64,000 nt of DNA from Candidatus Marithrix sp. (GTDB taxonomy: Bacteria; Pseudomonadota; Gammaproteobacteria; Beggiatoales; Beggiatoaceae): the NCBI GenBank assembly GCA_016744775.1, contig JADGDS010000003.1, positions 124,001 through 188,000 on the forward strand, written 5' to 3'. Below the pieces are notes generated by a model that saw nothing but the letters and a program-made list of their open reading frames with translations, had not been told where the DNA came from and did not search any database. The translations under genes were made by a program, and so were the position numbers. Of the stretch, positions 32,166 through 41,782 are shown piece after piece. Position 1 is the first letter of the stretch, and every line of letters begins with the position of its first letter.

Positions 32166-33748
32166 TTGATCCGCGCAACACGGAAGCCGCTGATGACATT
32201 ACGAATATCTGGGGTATGACCATAACGATTGTTAGCACGAAGGTCATACCAAGAACCACCACGCTGCACTCTGTTTTTATTACTATTTTTACTTATACAA
32301 ACTTTTTCTTTGCCATTATATTTTTCTGTAAATTCTGAACATGTCCATTCCCATACATTTCCTAACATATCAGATAAACCAAATTTATTTGTTTGAAAAC
32401 TTCCTACTGGAGAGGTAGAAACATAACCATCTGTACAATTATTAATTTTCCAGCTACGAAACTTTGTTTTAGCTGTTTGATCTGCTACATTAGCATACAA
32501 ACAAATATTGTATAAATTACTTTTCCTAGCCGCAAATTCCCATTCAGCTTCAGTAGGAAGACGATAAGTATAAGCTGTTTGATTACTTAGCCATTCTGTA
32601 TAAGCTGTCGCATCATTCCAACTTATACACACCGCTGGATGATTATCATTTTGAAAAAACTTAGGATTACGCCAATTTGCATAATTGATATTTTTCCAAC
32701 TATTATTATAAGCCCAACAATTACCTTGTTGTTCTGCATCAGTTTTATAGCCAGTTTCATTAATAAACTTTCTAAATTCACCAACAGTTACTTCAAATTT
32801 CCCCATACTAATAGAACTAGCAGGAATAACCACCATTTTTGGACCTAAACTACCATCTCTTAAACGATCTTGAAAGACTTTTTTGCTGCTTACAGGTGGA
32901 GGATTAGGAACTACATTTGCTACCTTACAACCGCCAAAACAAAACTTATCCTTTAAAGAATCCAATTGCCAAGGCTCTTGTTTTCCACCACTTTCTCGTG
33001 TCACTTCTCTACTAACATCCATAAACATATCATCTACGCGCTGATGATTTTTATACGCCCTATCTAAAGCTTTAACTAAATGAGAAGCAAACAAACCGTT
33101 ACGTCCATTTTTACTAATATCAGACGCGGTTCTGCCTGCATCGGTAGCAAAAGAAATAATAGAACCTCTTGGCGGATCCATTTTGCCTAAACCACGATTC
33201 AGACTTTTACCAACAACACTATAAGGATTATCACGACAAGCATCTAAAACAATAATATTGACATTATTTCTTGCAGATTGCATCACCTTCAAAACTTTAC
33301 GTGCATCAATTGCATAATATTCCAAATCATCTGCACTCCTAATTCTATCATTATCAATAGGAAGCAAATAATTTATTCCAGCAACACGCGCACCATGCCC
33401 AGAAAAATAAAAAAATCCAACACCATTATTTTTTGATAAACGCTGTTTAAAAGAATAAATAGCTTCATCCATTTGGCGTTGATTTAAATCGGTTTTAAAA
33501 ATAACCTCAAAACCTATTTTCCTTAAGATAGCCGCCACATCAGTAGCATCATTAACAGTATTTGTCAAAGTACCATAATTATATAAACGATTACCTACAA
33601 CTAAAGCGATTTTTTTATCAGAACTAGATCTATCTACTAATTCAACATAGATACCCTTACTCTCTGATACATTGCTACTTTGAGGCGGATTGGTTTCACA
33701 AGCACTGATAAACAATGCTATAATAAAAAAAATTAAAAATTGTTTCAT
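32162..33748 (-). CDS. Lipoprotein with caspase (C14) domain and formylglycine-generating-enzyme-like domain
   Basis: 528 residues. The signal ends ALFISAC (lipobox, Cys17). Residues ~45-265 form a caspase/metacaspase-like peptidase: KKIALVVGNRLYNYG, catalytic His118 in FYFSGHGAR and catalytic Cys171 in VLDACRDNPY. Residues ~300-527 form an FGE/SUMF1-type C-lectin-fold domain (KFEVTVGEFRKFI, CISWNDATAYTEWLS, RLPTEAEWEFAAR, GNVWEWT, RGGSWYD, GFRVARIN). Catalytic Cys of true FGE are not evident, so this domain is more likely for binding. The last ~95 bases have a codon style different from the rest (next entry). Such caspase-FGE fusions are frequent in large sulphur bacteria and cyanobacteria. 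Confidence 0.9.
   Translation of the reverse strand: MKQFLIFFIIALFISACETNPPQSSNVSESKGIYVELVDRSSSDKKIALVVGNRLYNYGTLTNTVNDATDVAAILRKIGFEVIFKTDLNQRQMDEAIYSFKQRLSKNNGVGFFYFSGHGARVAGINYLLPIDNDRIRSADDLEYYAIDARKVLKVMQSARNNVNIIVLDACRDNPYSVVGKSLNRGLGKMDPPRGSIISFATDAGRTASDISKNGRNGLFASHLVKALDRAYKNHQRVDDMFMDVSREVTRESGGKQEPWQLDSLKDKFCFGGCKVANVVPNPPPVSSKKVFQDRLRDGSLGPKMVVIPASSISMGKFEVTVGEFRKFINETGYKTDAEQQGNCWAYNNSWKNINYANWRNPKFFQNDNHPAVCISWNDATAYTEWLSNQTAYTYRLPTEAEWEFAARKSNLYNICLYANVADQTAKTKFRSWKINNCTDGYVSTSPVGSFQTNKFGLSDMLGNVWEWTCSEFTEKYNGKEKVCISKNSNKNRVQRGGSWYDLRANNRYGHTPDIRNVISGFRVARIN
32168..32262 (-). other. Possible diversity-generating-retroelement variable region
   Basis: From the GGSW motif to the stop, nearly every codon ends in C or T (TAT GAC CTT CGT GCT AAC, and so on), and the segment is richer in G+C than the AT-rich gene body. 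C-lectin-fold FGE-like tails are known substrates of DGRs, in which AAY codons of a template become NNY. No template repeat or reverse transcriptase is visible in this window. Confidence 0.4.
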
Positions 33749-33815
33749 AATTAATAAACCTTCGTTATGATTAAATTAGATTTACATTTTACCATAATAA
33801 CTGAAAATTATAACA

Positions 33816-35228
33816 ATGGATAAACTAGAAAAAACATTTACTGAAATCATTAACCGTCATGGCAGCACTATTTGTGATAATTTTGATTATTTTGAAACCT
33901 TATTACGCAAAAAGTGTGAACAGAAATATCAGTCTTATGATGTTGATAATCTGGAACTTACTGAAGAGTTCCTTCAAGCCTATAATTTAATGGAAAATAG
34001 TGAACAATGTTTATTTATTACCGGTAAGGCAGGTACTGGTAAATCTACCTTGTTACAATATTTTAAGGAGCATAGCGAAAAAAAATGGGTTGTATTGGCA
34101 CCTACTGGCATTGCAGCTCTTAATGTTGGCGGTTCTACTTTACATTCCTTCTTCAGACTCCCACCTCGTTCAATCAACCCGGATGAAATTAAAATAGTCG
34201 CACGTCAGCGGCGTAAAATTTATCAATCTATTGATACTATTGTAATTGATGAAGTTTCAATGGTAAGATCTGATATGGTGGATGTCATTGATCGTTTTAT
34301 GCGCTTAAATGGTAAAGATAAGCTGAAGCCATTTGGTGGCGTTAAAATGATTTTTATTGGTGATTTATTTCAATTGCCGCCAGTGCTGTCTAATGAAGAT
34401 CAATCATTTTTATCTTCAAATGCTTATGAAACACCATTCTTTTTCAGTGCCAAAGTTTTTGCTGAAGTAAATATGGAATTTATAGAATTAACCAAGGTTT
34501 ATCGGCAAAAAGAGCAATATTTTATTACATTGCTCAATAGCATCCGTAATAATCAAGCTACTTCTAACGATATTCAACGAATTAACCAGCGTTATCAACC
34601 GCAATTTGAGTCTGATCCCAATGATTATTATATAACTTTAACCACAACTAATAAAATTGCCCATGAAATCAATACGGCGAATTTAAAAAAATTATCTGGT
34701 CAGTTGTACCAATTTGAAGGTGAAATTAAGAACAAATTTGAAAAAGGCAATCTACCAACTGATTTAGTGCTAGAACTTAAAGAAGGCGCACAAGTAATGT
34801 TTGTAAAAAACGATGCTGAAAATCGTTGGGTAAATGGAACCTTGGGCATAATCCAGAAAATAAGCAATGATCAAATTGAAGTTAAAGTTTCTGATCATAA
34901 AACTTATAATGTAAAACCAATTAAATGGCAAACTTTATCATATAAATTTGATGAAGAAACTCAAAAAATGGCAACAGAAGTCATTGGTTCATTTAAACAA
35001 TATCCGCTACGATTAGCATGGGGTATTACGATCCATAAAAGTCAAGGTAAACAATTTGACAAAGTGATTATTGATTTGGGTTGGGGAACTTTTGCGCACG
35101 GGCAATTGTATGTTGCTTTGAGTCGTTGTAAAACTTTAGAAGGTTTAATACTAAAGAGCCGAGTGCGCCCTAAAGATGTGATTGTTGATAATAGAGTTGT
35201 AGAATTTGATTGTTTGTTAAGCACCTAG
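33816..35228 (+). CDS. Pif1/RecD-like superfamily 1 DNA helicase
   Basis: 470 residues. Walker A is FITGKAGTGKSTLL, motif Ia VVLAPTGIAALNVGGSTLHSFF, Walker B IVIDEVSMVRSDM, motif III GDLFQLPPV. The C-terminal UvrD-like half ends with AWGITIHKSQGKQFDKVIID and YVALSRCKTLEGL. This is the bacterial Pif1-like helicase pattern, 5'-3' on DNA in studied members. About 60 N-terminal residues before the helicase are not recognised. It is transcribed divergently from the caspase gene and convergently with hemN. Confidence 0.88.
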   Translation: MDKLEKTFTEIINRHGSTICDNFDYFETLLRKKCEQKYQSYDVDNLELTEEFLQAYNLMENSEQCLFITGKAGTGKSTLLQYFKEHSEKKWVVLAPTGIAALNVGGSTLHSFFRLPPRSINPDEIKIVARQRRKIYQSIDTIVIDEVSMVRSDMVDVIDRFMRLNGKDKLKPFGGVKMIFIGDLFQLPPVLSNEDQSFLSSNAYETPFFFSAKVFAEVNMEFIELTKVYRQKEQYFITLLNSIRNNQATSNDIQRINQRYQPQFESDPNDYYITLTTTNKIAHEINTANLKKLSGQLYQFEGEIKNKFEKGNLPTDLVLELKEGAQVMFVKNDAENRWVNGTLGIIQKISNDQIEVKVSDHKTYNVKPIKWQTLSYKFDEETQKMATEVIGSFKQYPLRLAWGITIHKSQGKQFDKVIIDLGWGTFAHGQLYVALSRCKTLEGLILKSRVRPKDVIVDNRVVEFDCLLST

Positions 35229-35250
35229 GGAATATATCCCTAGGCTTATT
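35224..35250 (+). terminator. Rho-independent terminator after the Pif1-like helicase
   Basis: CCTAGGGA-N5-TCCCTAGG followed by CTTATTTTT. The helicase stop codon lies inside the left arm. It separates convergent pif1-like and hemN genes. Confidence 0.75.
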
Positions 35251-35251
35251 T

Positions 35252-36634
35252 TTAAATAACTTTAGAAAATCTTTGTTGCTTATGTTTACGCAAATAAACA
35301 TCAAAGTTCATACAAATATTACGTATCAATAGTCTGCCTACAGGTAGTATTTGAATTCGATTGGCAGTTATTGTTAATAATCCATCTTGTTCTTGTTTTG
35401 CTAATTCTTGTAACTCATAGGCAAAGTATTTTTTGAAATCAATCTGATATTCGGTTTCTATGCTAGCAATATCTAAATAAAAGTTGCACATTAATTTAGT
35501 AATTACTGTTCGGCGTAATTTATCATCGGCATTTAATGTGATTCCACGAAATATCGGGATATGCCCTGCATCAATTTGAGCGTAGTATTTATCTAGTGTT
35601 TTGATGTTTTGAGAATATGAATCACCTACTTTACCAATGGAACTTACACCTAAGCCAATTAAATCACAATTAGCATGAGTAGAATAACCTTGAAAGTTAC
35701 GATATAAGGTGCCATTATTTTGTGCTTGTGCTAACTCATCATCTGGCAGGGCAAAGTGATCCATGCCTATATAAACATAACCAGCTTGAGTTAATTGAGT
35801 TGTTGTGTGCTGTAGAATAGCTAATTTTTCATCTGGGCTAGGTAAATCAGCTTCAGAAATACGCCGCTGTGGTTTAAATATAGTTGGTAAATGTGCATAA
35901 TTAAATATGGATAAGCGATTGGGTTTTACACTGAGAATTTTTTCTAAAGTTTGAGCAAAACTATCAACTGTTTGATGTGGTAAACCATAAATTAAATCTA
36001 TACTAATAGATTTAAAACCTTCCTGACGAGCGGCTTCTAATACTCCAAAAGTTTGTTCTTCTGATTGAATACGATTTACTGCTTTTTGTACTTGAGGGTT
36101 AAAATCTTGTAAACCTAAACTCATACGATTAAAACCAACTTCACGCAATACTGCAACAGTATCAGGTTTAGTTTCACGAGGATCTATTTCTATAGAATAT
36201 TCTCCAGTATCATCATCAAGTAATTGAAAATTTGATTTCATACTGTTGATTAATTCTCGTATTTCGCTATGACTTAAAAAAGTCGGTGTACCGCCACCCC
36301 AATGTAATTGGGTAACTATGCGTTCAGGATTAAATAATGCGCTTTGCATTATAATTTCTTGATTTACATATTCCAAATAAGGTTTAGATTTAGTACGGTC
36401 TTTAGTGGCTATTTTATTACAACCACAAAAAAAACAGACTGTATCACAAAATGGAATATGCACATACAATGATAATGGGTTTAATGAGGCATTACTATTT
36501 TTTGCATAGTCACGATAAGTGGCTTCATCATACTGTTCATTAAATTGAACAGCAGTTGGATATGAGGTATAACGTGGTCCAGCGGTATCATAGCGGCGGA
36601 TTAAATCTATATTAAAAAGTTCTGTTTGTTCCAT
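35252..36634 (-). CDS. hemN: Oxygen-independent coproporphyrinogen III oxidase
   Basis: Radical-SAM enzyme of haem synthesis: LYVHIPFCDTVCFFCGCNK carries the C-x3-C-x2-C-x-C signature specific to HemN, with YDTAGPRYTSYPTA near the N-terminus and WGGGTPTFLS for SAM binding. The C-terminal HemN domain follows. I use the ATG at 36634 (MEQTELF); a GTG three codons upstream is an alternative. A separate HemW-type protein is at 58826, so the two families coexist as expected. Confidence 0.95.
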   Translation of the reverse strand: MEQTELFNIDLIRRYDTAGPRYTSYPTAVQFNEQYDEATYRDYAKNSNASLNPLSLYVHIPFCDTVCFFCGCNKIATKDRTKSKPYLEYVNQEIIMQSALFNPERIVTQLHWGGGTPTFLSHSEIRELINSMKSNFQLLDDDTGEYSIEIDPRETKPDTVAVLREVGFNRMSLGLQDFNPQVQKAVNRIQSEEQTFGVLEAARQEGFKSISIDLIYGLPHQTVDSFAQTLEKILSVKPNRLSIFNYAHLPTIFKPQRRISEADLPSPDEKLAILQHTTTQLTQAGYVYIGMDHFALPDDELAQAQNNGTLYRNFQGYSTHANCDLIGLGVSSIGKVGDSYSQNIKTLDKYYAQIDAGHIPIFRGITLNADDKLRRTVITKLMCNFYLDIASIETEYQIDFKKYFAYELQELAKQEQDGLLTITANRIQILPVGRLLIRNICMNFDVYLRKHKQQRFSKVI

Positions 36635-36752
36635 AATTATCACTCTTATTGAAAATATTTATTCCCTCTTAACTCATAATCTCTTATAATTAGAAGTTTT
36701 GAATTACTAATTATAATTTAACATTAATAATATATCAGGATATATATATAAT

Positions 36753-37037
36753 ATGGTTTCAATTCGTTTAAGTCGAGGCGGTTCTAAAAAACGCCCATTT
36801 TATCATGTAGTTGTAACTGATTCTCGTTCTCGTCGTGATGGTAGTTATATTGAGCGTTTAGGTTTTTTTAACCCAGTCGCTAATGAAAAGCAAGAAGGTT
36901 TGCGTATTGATTTACAACGCGCTGAATATTGGTTAGGTGTTGGTGCTCAACCAAGTGAACGAGTAGCTCAATTACTTAAACAGTCTGCTAAAACTACATC
37001 TTCTATAGTTACTAAGAAAAAGGCTGTTACTGAATAA
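36753..37037 (+). CDS. rpsP: 30S ribosomal protein S16
   Basis: 94 residues, starting [20 protein letters not shown], followed by [21 protein letters not shown]. It is the first gene of the conserved rpsP-rimM-trmD-rplS operon. A TATAAT at 36685-36690 may be its -10. The usual upstream gene ffh is not present here. Confidence 0.98.
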   Translation: MVSIRLSRGGSKKRPFYHVVVTDSRSRRDGSYIERLGFFNPVANEKQEGLRIDLQRAEYWLGVGAQPSERVAQLLKQSAKTTSSIVTKKKAVTE

Positions 37038-37042
37038 TTTCA

Positions 37043-37525
37043 ATGCAGGTAATAGTTGGACAAATTAGAGGTTTGTATGGAGTGCGTGGTTGGGTTAAGG
37101 TATATTCTTTTACTGATCCTATCACAAATCTGATCAACTATTCTCCTTGGTTTGTAAATCAAAAAATCTTGGTTGTTAGCCAAGCTAAAGCGCATGGTAA
37201 AGGCATTATTGCTCAGTTTGAATCTATTAATGATCGTGATGAAGCGGCTAGTTTGCTTGGTGCAGAGATTGCCATTGATCGTGAACAATTGCCAACTACT
37301 GCTATAGATGAATTTTATTGGCATGATCTAATAGGTTTAACTGTTATTAATCATGAGGGAATTACTTTAGGTAAAGTGGATTCTTTAATCGCTACCGGTG
37401 CGAATGATGTCTTAGTCGTTTCTGGTGAATGCGAACGTTTAATTCCTTTTGTGATCAATCATGTCATATTAGAAGTGAATTTAGTACAAGCACTGATGCG
37501 AGTCAATTGGGATGCTGATTTTTAA
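37043..37525 (+). CDS. rimM: Ribosome maturation factor RimM
   Basis: 160 residues: N-terminal barrel ([21 protein letters not shown]) and a C-terminal PRC barrel starting at [17 protein letters not shown], with [15 protein letters not shown] near the end. It assists 30S head assembly through S19. It starts 5 bases after rpsP, and its stop codon overlaps the trmD start (TAATG). Confidence 0.97.
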   Translation: MQVIVGQIRGLYGVRGWVKVYSFTDPITNLINYSPWFVNQKILVVSQAKAHGKGIIAQFESINDRDEAASLLGAEIAIDREQLPTTAIDEFYWHDLIGLTVINHEGITLGKVDSLIATGANDVLVVSGECERLIPFVINHVILEVNLVQALMRVNWDADF

Positions 37526-38199
37526 TGCGCATTGGTGTAATTACTTTATTTCCTGAAATGCTTAATTCGCTACGTTGTGGTGGTATCACGGCTCGCGCTT
37601 TAGAAAAAGGTTTAGTAGAATTATCTAGTTGGAATCCCAGAGATTTCACTGATAATAAATATCGGCGTGTTGATGATCGTCCATATGGAGGTGGACCGGG
37701 CATGTTGATGCAAGTGCAACCTTTAAGGGCGGCAATTAAGCAAGCAGTGACAAGTTTAGGTGCTGATACAAAGGTAATTTATTTATCACCACAAGGTCGG
37801 CGTTTAGATCAAGCTGGTGTAGAAACCTTATTAACTTATAAAAGTTTAGTTTTGGTTGCAGGGCGTTATGAAGGAATTGATGAACGGATAATAGAACATG
37901 ATATTGATGAAGAATGGTCAATAGGTGATTATGTTCTAAGCGGCGGTGAGTTGGCGGCAATGGTAATAATTGATGCTTTAACTAGGCAATTACCCGGAGT
38001 ATTAGGCAATGATCTGTCTGCTTCAGAAGATTCATTTATGAATGGTTTATTAGATCATCCACATTATACACGCCCAATAGAAATTGATGGACAAAAAGTA
38101 CCAGATATATTGTTATCTGGAAATCATGCTGAGATTGCTAAATGGCGACATCAACAAGCCATAATTCGTACTCAGCAACGTAAAGAAAAGATTAATTAA
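37525..38199 (+). CDS. trmD: tRNA (guanine-N1)-methyltransferase
   Basis: 224 residues of SPOUT-class enzyme making m1G37. Motifs are [26 protein letters not shown], the SAM-knot region [22 protein letters not shown] and [14 protein letters not shown], and [10 protein letters not shown]. It is about 25-30 residues shorter than E. coli TrmD at the C-terminus; the catalytic parts are complete. It overlaps rimM by one base. Confidence 0.97.
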   Translation: MRIGVITLFPEMLNSLRCGGITARALEKGLVELSSWNPRDFTDNKYRRVDDRPYGGGPGMLMQVQPLRAAIKQAVTSLGADTKVIYLSPQGRRLDQAGVETLLTYKSLVLVAGRYEGIDERIIEHDIDEEWSIGDYVLSGGELAAMVIIDALTRQLPGVLGNDLSASEDSFMNGLLDHPHYTRPIEIDGQKVPDILLSGNHAEIAKWRHQQAIIRTQQRKEKIN

Positions 38200-38211
38200 A
38201 CAGGAGGCATA

Positions 38212-38577
38212 ATGAATATTATTGCAGAATTAAATAAAGAACAAATGAACAAAACTATTCCTAGTTTTGCGCCGGGCGATACTATTGTAGTAAAAGTAAA
38301 AATTAAAGAAGGCACTCGTGAACGCTTACAAGCCTTTGAAGGTTTAGTTATTGCGATACGTAACAGAGGCTTACATTCTGCTTTTACAGTACGTAAAATT
38401 TCTCATGGTGAAGGCGTAGAAAGAGTATTTCAAACTTATAGCCCTTTAATTGATAGTATTGAAGTTAAACGACGCGGTGATGTTCGACGTGCGAAACTTT
38501 ATTATATGCGTGATAGACGTGGTAAAGCCGCACGTATTAAAGAAAAGCTTGTTAAAAAAGTAAAAGCACAGGCATAA
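38212..38577 (+). CDS. rplS: 50S ribosomal protein L19
   Basis: 121 residues: [28 protein letters not shown] and [18 protein letters not shown]. It is the last gene of the operon; AGGAGG lies just upstream of the start. A palindromic element follows at 38605. Confidence 0.98.
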   Translation: MNIIAELNKEQMNKTIPSFAPGDTIVVKVKIKEGTRERLQAFEGLVIAIRNRGLHSAFTVRKISHGEGVERVFQTYSPLIDSIEVKRRGDVRRAKLYYMRDRRGKAARIKEKLVKKVKAQA

Positions 38578-38604
38578 GTAACCAACAAAAATTTTGCTGT
38601 AGTT

Positions 38605-38651
38605 AAATCCCCCCTAACCCCCCTTTTTCAAAGGGGGGTTAGGGGGGATTT
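38605..38651. repeat. Perfect palindromic element after rplS
   Basis: AAATCCCCCCTAACCCCCC, a TTTTTCAAA centre, then GGGGGGTTAGGGGGGATTT. It sits between rplS and dsbC where a terminator is expected and would form a very stable hairpin. It is related to 28428-28465. Confidence 0.9.
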
Positions 38652-38688
38652 GATCAGGCATTTAATATAATTATATACAGGAAAATTT

Positions 38689-39411
38689 ATGCGTATTTAT
38701 TTGATAGTAGGATTATTAGCAATTTATTCATCTGCTTTTGCAGTGGAAATTCCAAAAGAAGTCACTAAAACTGCTAACAGTCTTAGTTCTCTTTTAAGAG
38801 GAAATCCTAGTTTAGATGAGATTAGAAAAACACCTATTGCTGGTTTATATGAGGCAACTCTTGGTTCTAATCTTATTTATATTACTGCTGATGGTAAACA
38901 TTTTATATTAGGTGAGATTTATAAAGCTAAGAATACTGAAAATTTAACCGAAAGCAGACGTAATAAAATGCGGATGCAAGCAATTAATACTATTGATGAA
39001 AGTGAAATGGTAGTTTTCGCGCCGAAACGAGAAACTAAATATACTATCAATGTTTTTACTGATGTAGATTGTGGTTATTGTGCTAAATTCCATAAGGAAG
39101 TTCCTTTATTGAATCGTGCCGGTGTTAAAGTACGTTATTTAGCTTTTCCACGCGCTGGTAAAGGTTCAGAAACTTATAATACTATGGTATCAGTATGGTG
39201 TGCCGATGATCAACAGAAGGCTATGACTGATGCTAAAAATAGACGTACAATAAAAACTAAAACTTGTAATCATCCTATAGATAAATTATATAATATTGGG
39301 CAAGATGTAGGAGTAACTGGCACTCCAGCATTAGTTTTACCTAATGGTACATTATTACCCGGTTATATTCCATATTATAAGCTGATTCCTTATTTGCAAC
39401 AAGCAAAGTAA
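38689..39411 (+). CDS. dsbC: Periplasmic thiol:disulfide isomerase (DsbC family)
   Basis: 240 residues. A signal peptide (YLIVGLLAIYSSAFA) is followed by the DsbC dimerisation region (SLDEIRKTPIAGLYEATLG, ILGEIY) and a thioredoxin-fold domain with the active site VDCGYCAKFH. TGTPALVLPNG supplies the cis-Pro loop. It reshuffles wrong disulfides in the periplasm. The nudJ-like gene starts on the base after its stop codon. Confidence 0.93.
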   Translation: MRIYLIVGLLAIYSSAFAVEIPKEVTKTANSLSSLLRGNPSLDEIRKTPIAGLYEATLGSNLIYITADGKHFILGEIYKAKNTENLTESRRNKMRMQAINTIDESEMVVFAPKRETKYTINVFTDVDCGYCAKFHKEVPLLNRAGVKVRYLAFPRAGKGSETYNTMVSVWCADDQQKAMTDAKNRRTIKTKTCNHPIDKLYNIGQDVGVTGTPALVLPNGTLLPGYIPYYKLIPYLQQAK

Positions 39412-39858
39412 ATGAACTGGATACCTCACCTCACAGTAGCTGCTATTATTGAAGATCAACAAGGATTTTTATTAATAGAAGAAACATCTTCAAACGGTGT
39501 AATTGTTGTCAATCAACCTGCTGGGCATTGGGAACAAAATGAAACTTTAATTGATGCAGTAATTCGTGAAACTTTAGAAGAAACTGCATGGCATTTTAAA
39601 CCTGAAGCTATAGTGGGTATTTATGAAAATACTAACCCGATAAATCAAAGTACTTATTTACGAGTTTGTTTTTGTGGGCAAAAACTAGAAAAAGAAGCTA
39701 ATCGTGTTTTAGATACTGGTATAGTTCGTACTGTCTCTTTAACACGGGATGAAGTTGCAGAGTTACCAAACTTACGCAGCCCAATGGTATTGAATTGTAT
39801 TGATGATTATTTAAGTGGTATTCGTTATCCATTAGATTTAATAAAACATATTAGATAA
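39412..39858 (+). CDS. nudJ: Nudix hydrolase, NudJ-like
   Basis: 148 residues. PHLTVAAIIEDQQGFLLIEE and the Nudix box GHWEQNETLIDAVIRETLEE, with the WHFKPEAIVGIY region after it, match the phosphatase NudJ family (hydrolysis of nucleoside and HMP pyrophosphates). It abuts dsbC without a gap, so the two are co-translated. Confidence 0.88.
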   Translation: MNWIPHLTVAAIIEDQQGFLLIEETSSNGVIVVNQPAGHWEQNETLIDAVIRETLEETAWHFKPEAIVGIYENTNPINQSTYLRVCFCGQKLEKEANRVLDTGIVRTVSLTRDEVAELPNLRSPMVLNCIDDYLSGIRYPLDLIKHIR

Positions 39859-39874
39859 AAAAATACAAACTATC

Positions 39875-39907
39875 AAACCTGACAGGTTTTAAAAGCCTGT
39901 CAAGTTT
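39875..39907. repeat. CCTGACAGG palindromic element at a convergent gene end
   Basis: AAACCTGACAGGTTTTAAAA then GCCTGTCAAGTTT. It fills the gap between the convergent nudJ and DUF1703 genes and touches the DUF1703 stop codon, a position suited to a bidirectional terminator. Confidence 0.9.
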
Positions 39908-41695
39908 TTATTCACCAACAATTTCCCAAATCAAGCGATCAAAGCTTACTGCCACAACACTAATCAATTTCAACTTCAATTCATCACCATACTTGTTCTT
40001 TAAACTAGTTTTATAACTAAGCAATTGTTTTTTAGCGTCAGCGGCATTTTTCTTAACAAGAGTCAAAGCCTTTAATTTATCAATACTCATATCTTTAAGC
40101 TCTTCGCCGCTTAAATTTACTTCTGATAAACTGATATATTTGAATTCTAATATAAAATCAAAAATTGGATACTTACGTCGCTCTGGGCGAATAATCATAC
40201 TCAAATCTACATAGCGTCGCCCAGTTGAGAATTCTGAATCCATTATATAAAGAATATCATTAAATAAAACTGTTAAAAACGCAGTTTTAATAGTTAATTC
40301 ATTAGCAAGCTTATAATCACGATTATCAAAAACCTTGAAATAATGCTGTTCCATAAAATCGCAGATTGCTTGCAAATCAGCAGTCTGAAAAAATTCTTGA
40401 GCAAGTTTGCCTGTGTGTTCACGTTCTGATTTTGTCAAATGGATTTCAAATAACCGTTCAACATAAAGCTTACGTGCTACTAAATTAGGGATTTTAAAAC
40501 GTAATTTTCCTAATTCTGTTTCACCATTTAAAGTTAAAATTCCTAAATAATACAACAAAGAAACAATAAATTGAGTATCTTTGTTGGCAGATAACATATC
40601 TTGAACACCAAACCTATCTGCTAATTCAAACAAACTTAATGGAGGATTTTCATTTAAAGCTTGAAATATGACAGATTCACCATTTAATAAACTGGAAACA
40701 TAAGAAAGTTTGCCTCTATCCATAGCCAAATTATTATCCAATATTTTACGAGGAAAGTGACATTCTTGTTGAAAATATTTTAAGAAATACAATGCTAAAG
40801 TTGGATTATAAATATCTTCAGTTTTCTCGTAATTAAAACAATAACCATCATAAAAATCTTTCATTAAAGTTAATGCTTGTTGTGCTTTTGTTGAAGGTAA
40901 ATCACATTCTTTAGCAATTTTATTAACAATTAAAGCTAATTCAGATTCCTTAAATCCGCATAAATCATTAAATTGAGATTTCAGATAAATATCTTCAGCA
41001 ACATTATAAGAACTAGTAATATCAGTCATTAAAACTGGAGAAACACCAGTAATAAAAACTCGTTCCAAACCTTGCCCACTACTAGCTGATTTTACTGCTT
41101 TAAAAATGGTTTTTAAAAAACTTTCAGCGGAAGTTAAAGCATCATAACGGCTATTACTGATTTCATGACTGCCCATCATTACTTCATTGGCGAAATTATC
41201 GTATTCGTCAATCAATAAATATAGTTTATAAGGTGTTTTTTGTATTGCAGTTAATAACGATTGCCATGAAGCTAAAGCATCTTTAGGATTGATATTAATT
41301 TTTTTAGTTAAAAATGATTCATAGCGATTACTAAAATTATCAATAGTTTCATTGATATAATTATTTAATGAATATTCAATATCTGTTATATCCTTGTCAG
41401 TTTTTATAACTGAAAAATCCCATTTCATAACGAAATATTGGTTATGTTTTGGAGTGGGATTTTTTCCTATCGCTAAATTACCAAATAATTTATCAAAATC
41501 ATCAGCTTTGGCTACGTCATAGTAATTTTCTAGCATTGACAATACTAGACTTTTGCCAAAACGGCGGGGGCGTAGGAATAGTAATTGATCTCCTGCTTCT
41601 TCAATTAATCTAATGTGATTACTACGATCTACATAAAAATAGTTGTCTGTGATTATTCGATAATAATTACTTATGCCATATGGAAATTTGATCAT
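39908..41695 (-). CDS. AAA-ATPase-like protein with C-terminal PD-(D/E)XK nuclease domain (DUF1703)
   Basis: 595 residues. The start FPYGISNYYRIITDNYFYVDRSNHIRLIE leads into a P-loop-like FLRPRRFGKSLVLSML, then YLLIDEYDNFAN (Walker B-like) and a GVSPVLMTDITSSYN segment. The C-terminal half carries the restriction-like fold with FDFILEFKYI (acidic residue plus E-x-K). This family is expanded in large sulphur bacteria and many anaerobes. Its role is unknown; a selfish or defence function is often suggested. It is divergent from the cyclase gene. Confidence 0.88.
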   Translation of the reverse strand: MIKFPYGISNYYRIITDNYFYVDRSNHIRLIEEAGDQLLFLRPRRFGKSLVLSMLENYYDVAKADDFDKLFGNLAIGKNPTPKHNQYFVMKWDFSVIKTDKDITDIEYSLNNYINETIDNFSNRYESFLTKKININPKDALASWQSLLTAIQKTPYKLYLLIDEYDNFANEVMMGSHEISNSRYDALTSAESFLKTIFKAVKSASSGQGLERVFITGVSPVLMTDITSSYNVAEDIYLKSQFNDLCGFKESELALIVNKIAKECDLPSTKAQQALTLMKDFYDGYCFNYEKTEDIYNPTLALYFLKYFQQECHFPRKILDNNLAMDRGKLSYVSSLLNGESVIFQALNENPPLSLFELADRFGVQDMLSANKDTQFIVSLLYYLGILTLNGETELGKLRFKIPNLVARKLYVERLFEIHLTKSEREHTGKLAQEFFQTADLQAICDFMEQHYFKVFDNRDYKLANELTIKTAFLTVLFNDILYIMDSEFSTGRRYVDLSMIIRPERRKYPIFDFILEFKYISLSEVNLSGEELKDMSIDKLKALTLVKKNAADAKKQLLSYKTSLKNKYGDELKLKLISVVAVSFDRLIWEIVGE

Positions 41696-41782
41696 GTTTG
41701 TTCTCGCTATTAAATAATAATTTGTTTACAGGAACATTTATTGCTAAATGGATAGTAAAACTATATTTCTTTACTATCCATC

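Noticed and set aside
32156-32338. Plus-strand ORF opposite the end of the caspase-FGE gene
   Set aside because: It is the antisense shadow of a well-supported coding region and continues the lipoprotein gene only after its stop codon.
41700-41782. Strong promoter between the DUF1703 gene and the kinase-cyclase gene
   Set aside because: The interval is AT-rich with several TATAAT-like words but no convincing -35/-10 pair, so no site was called.
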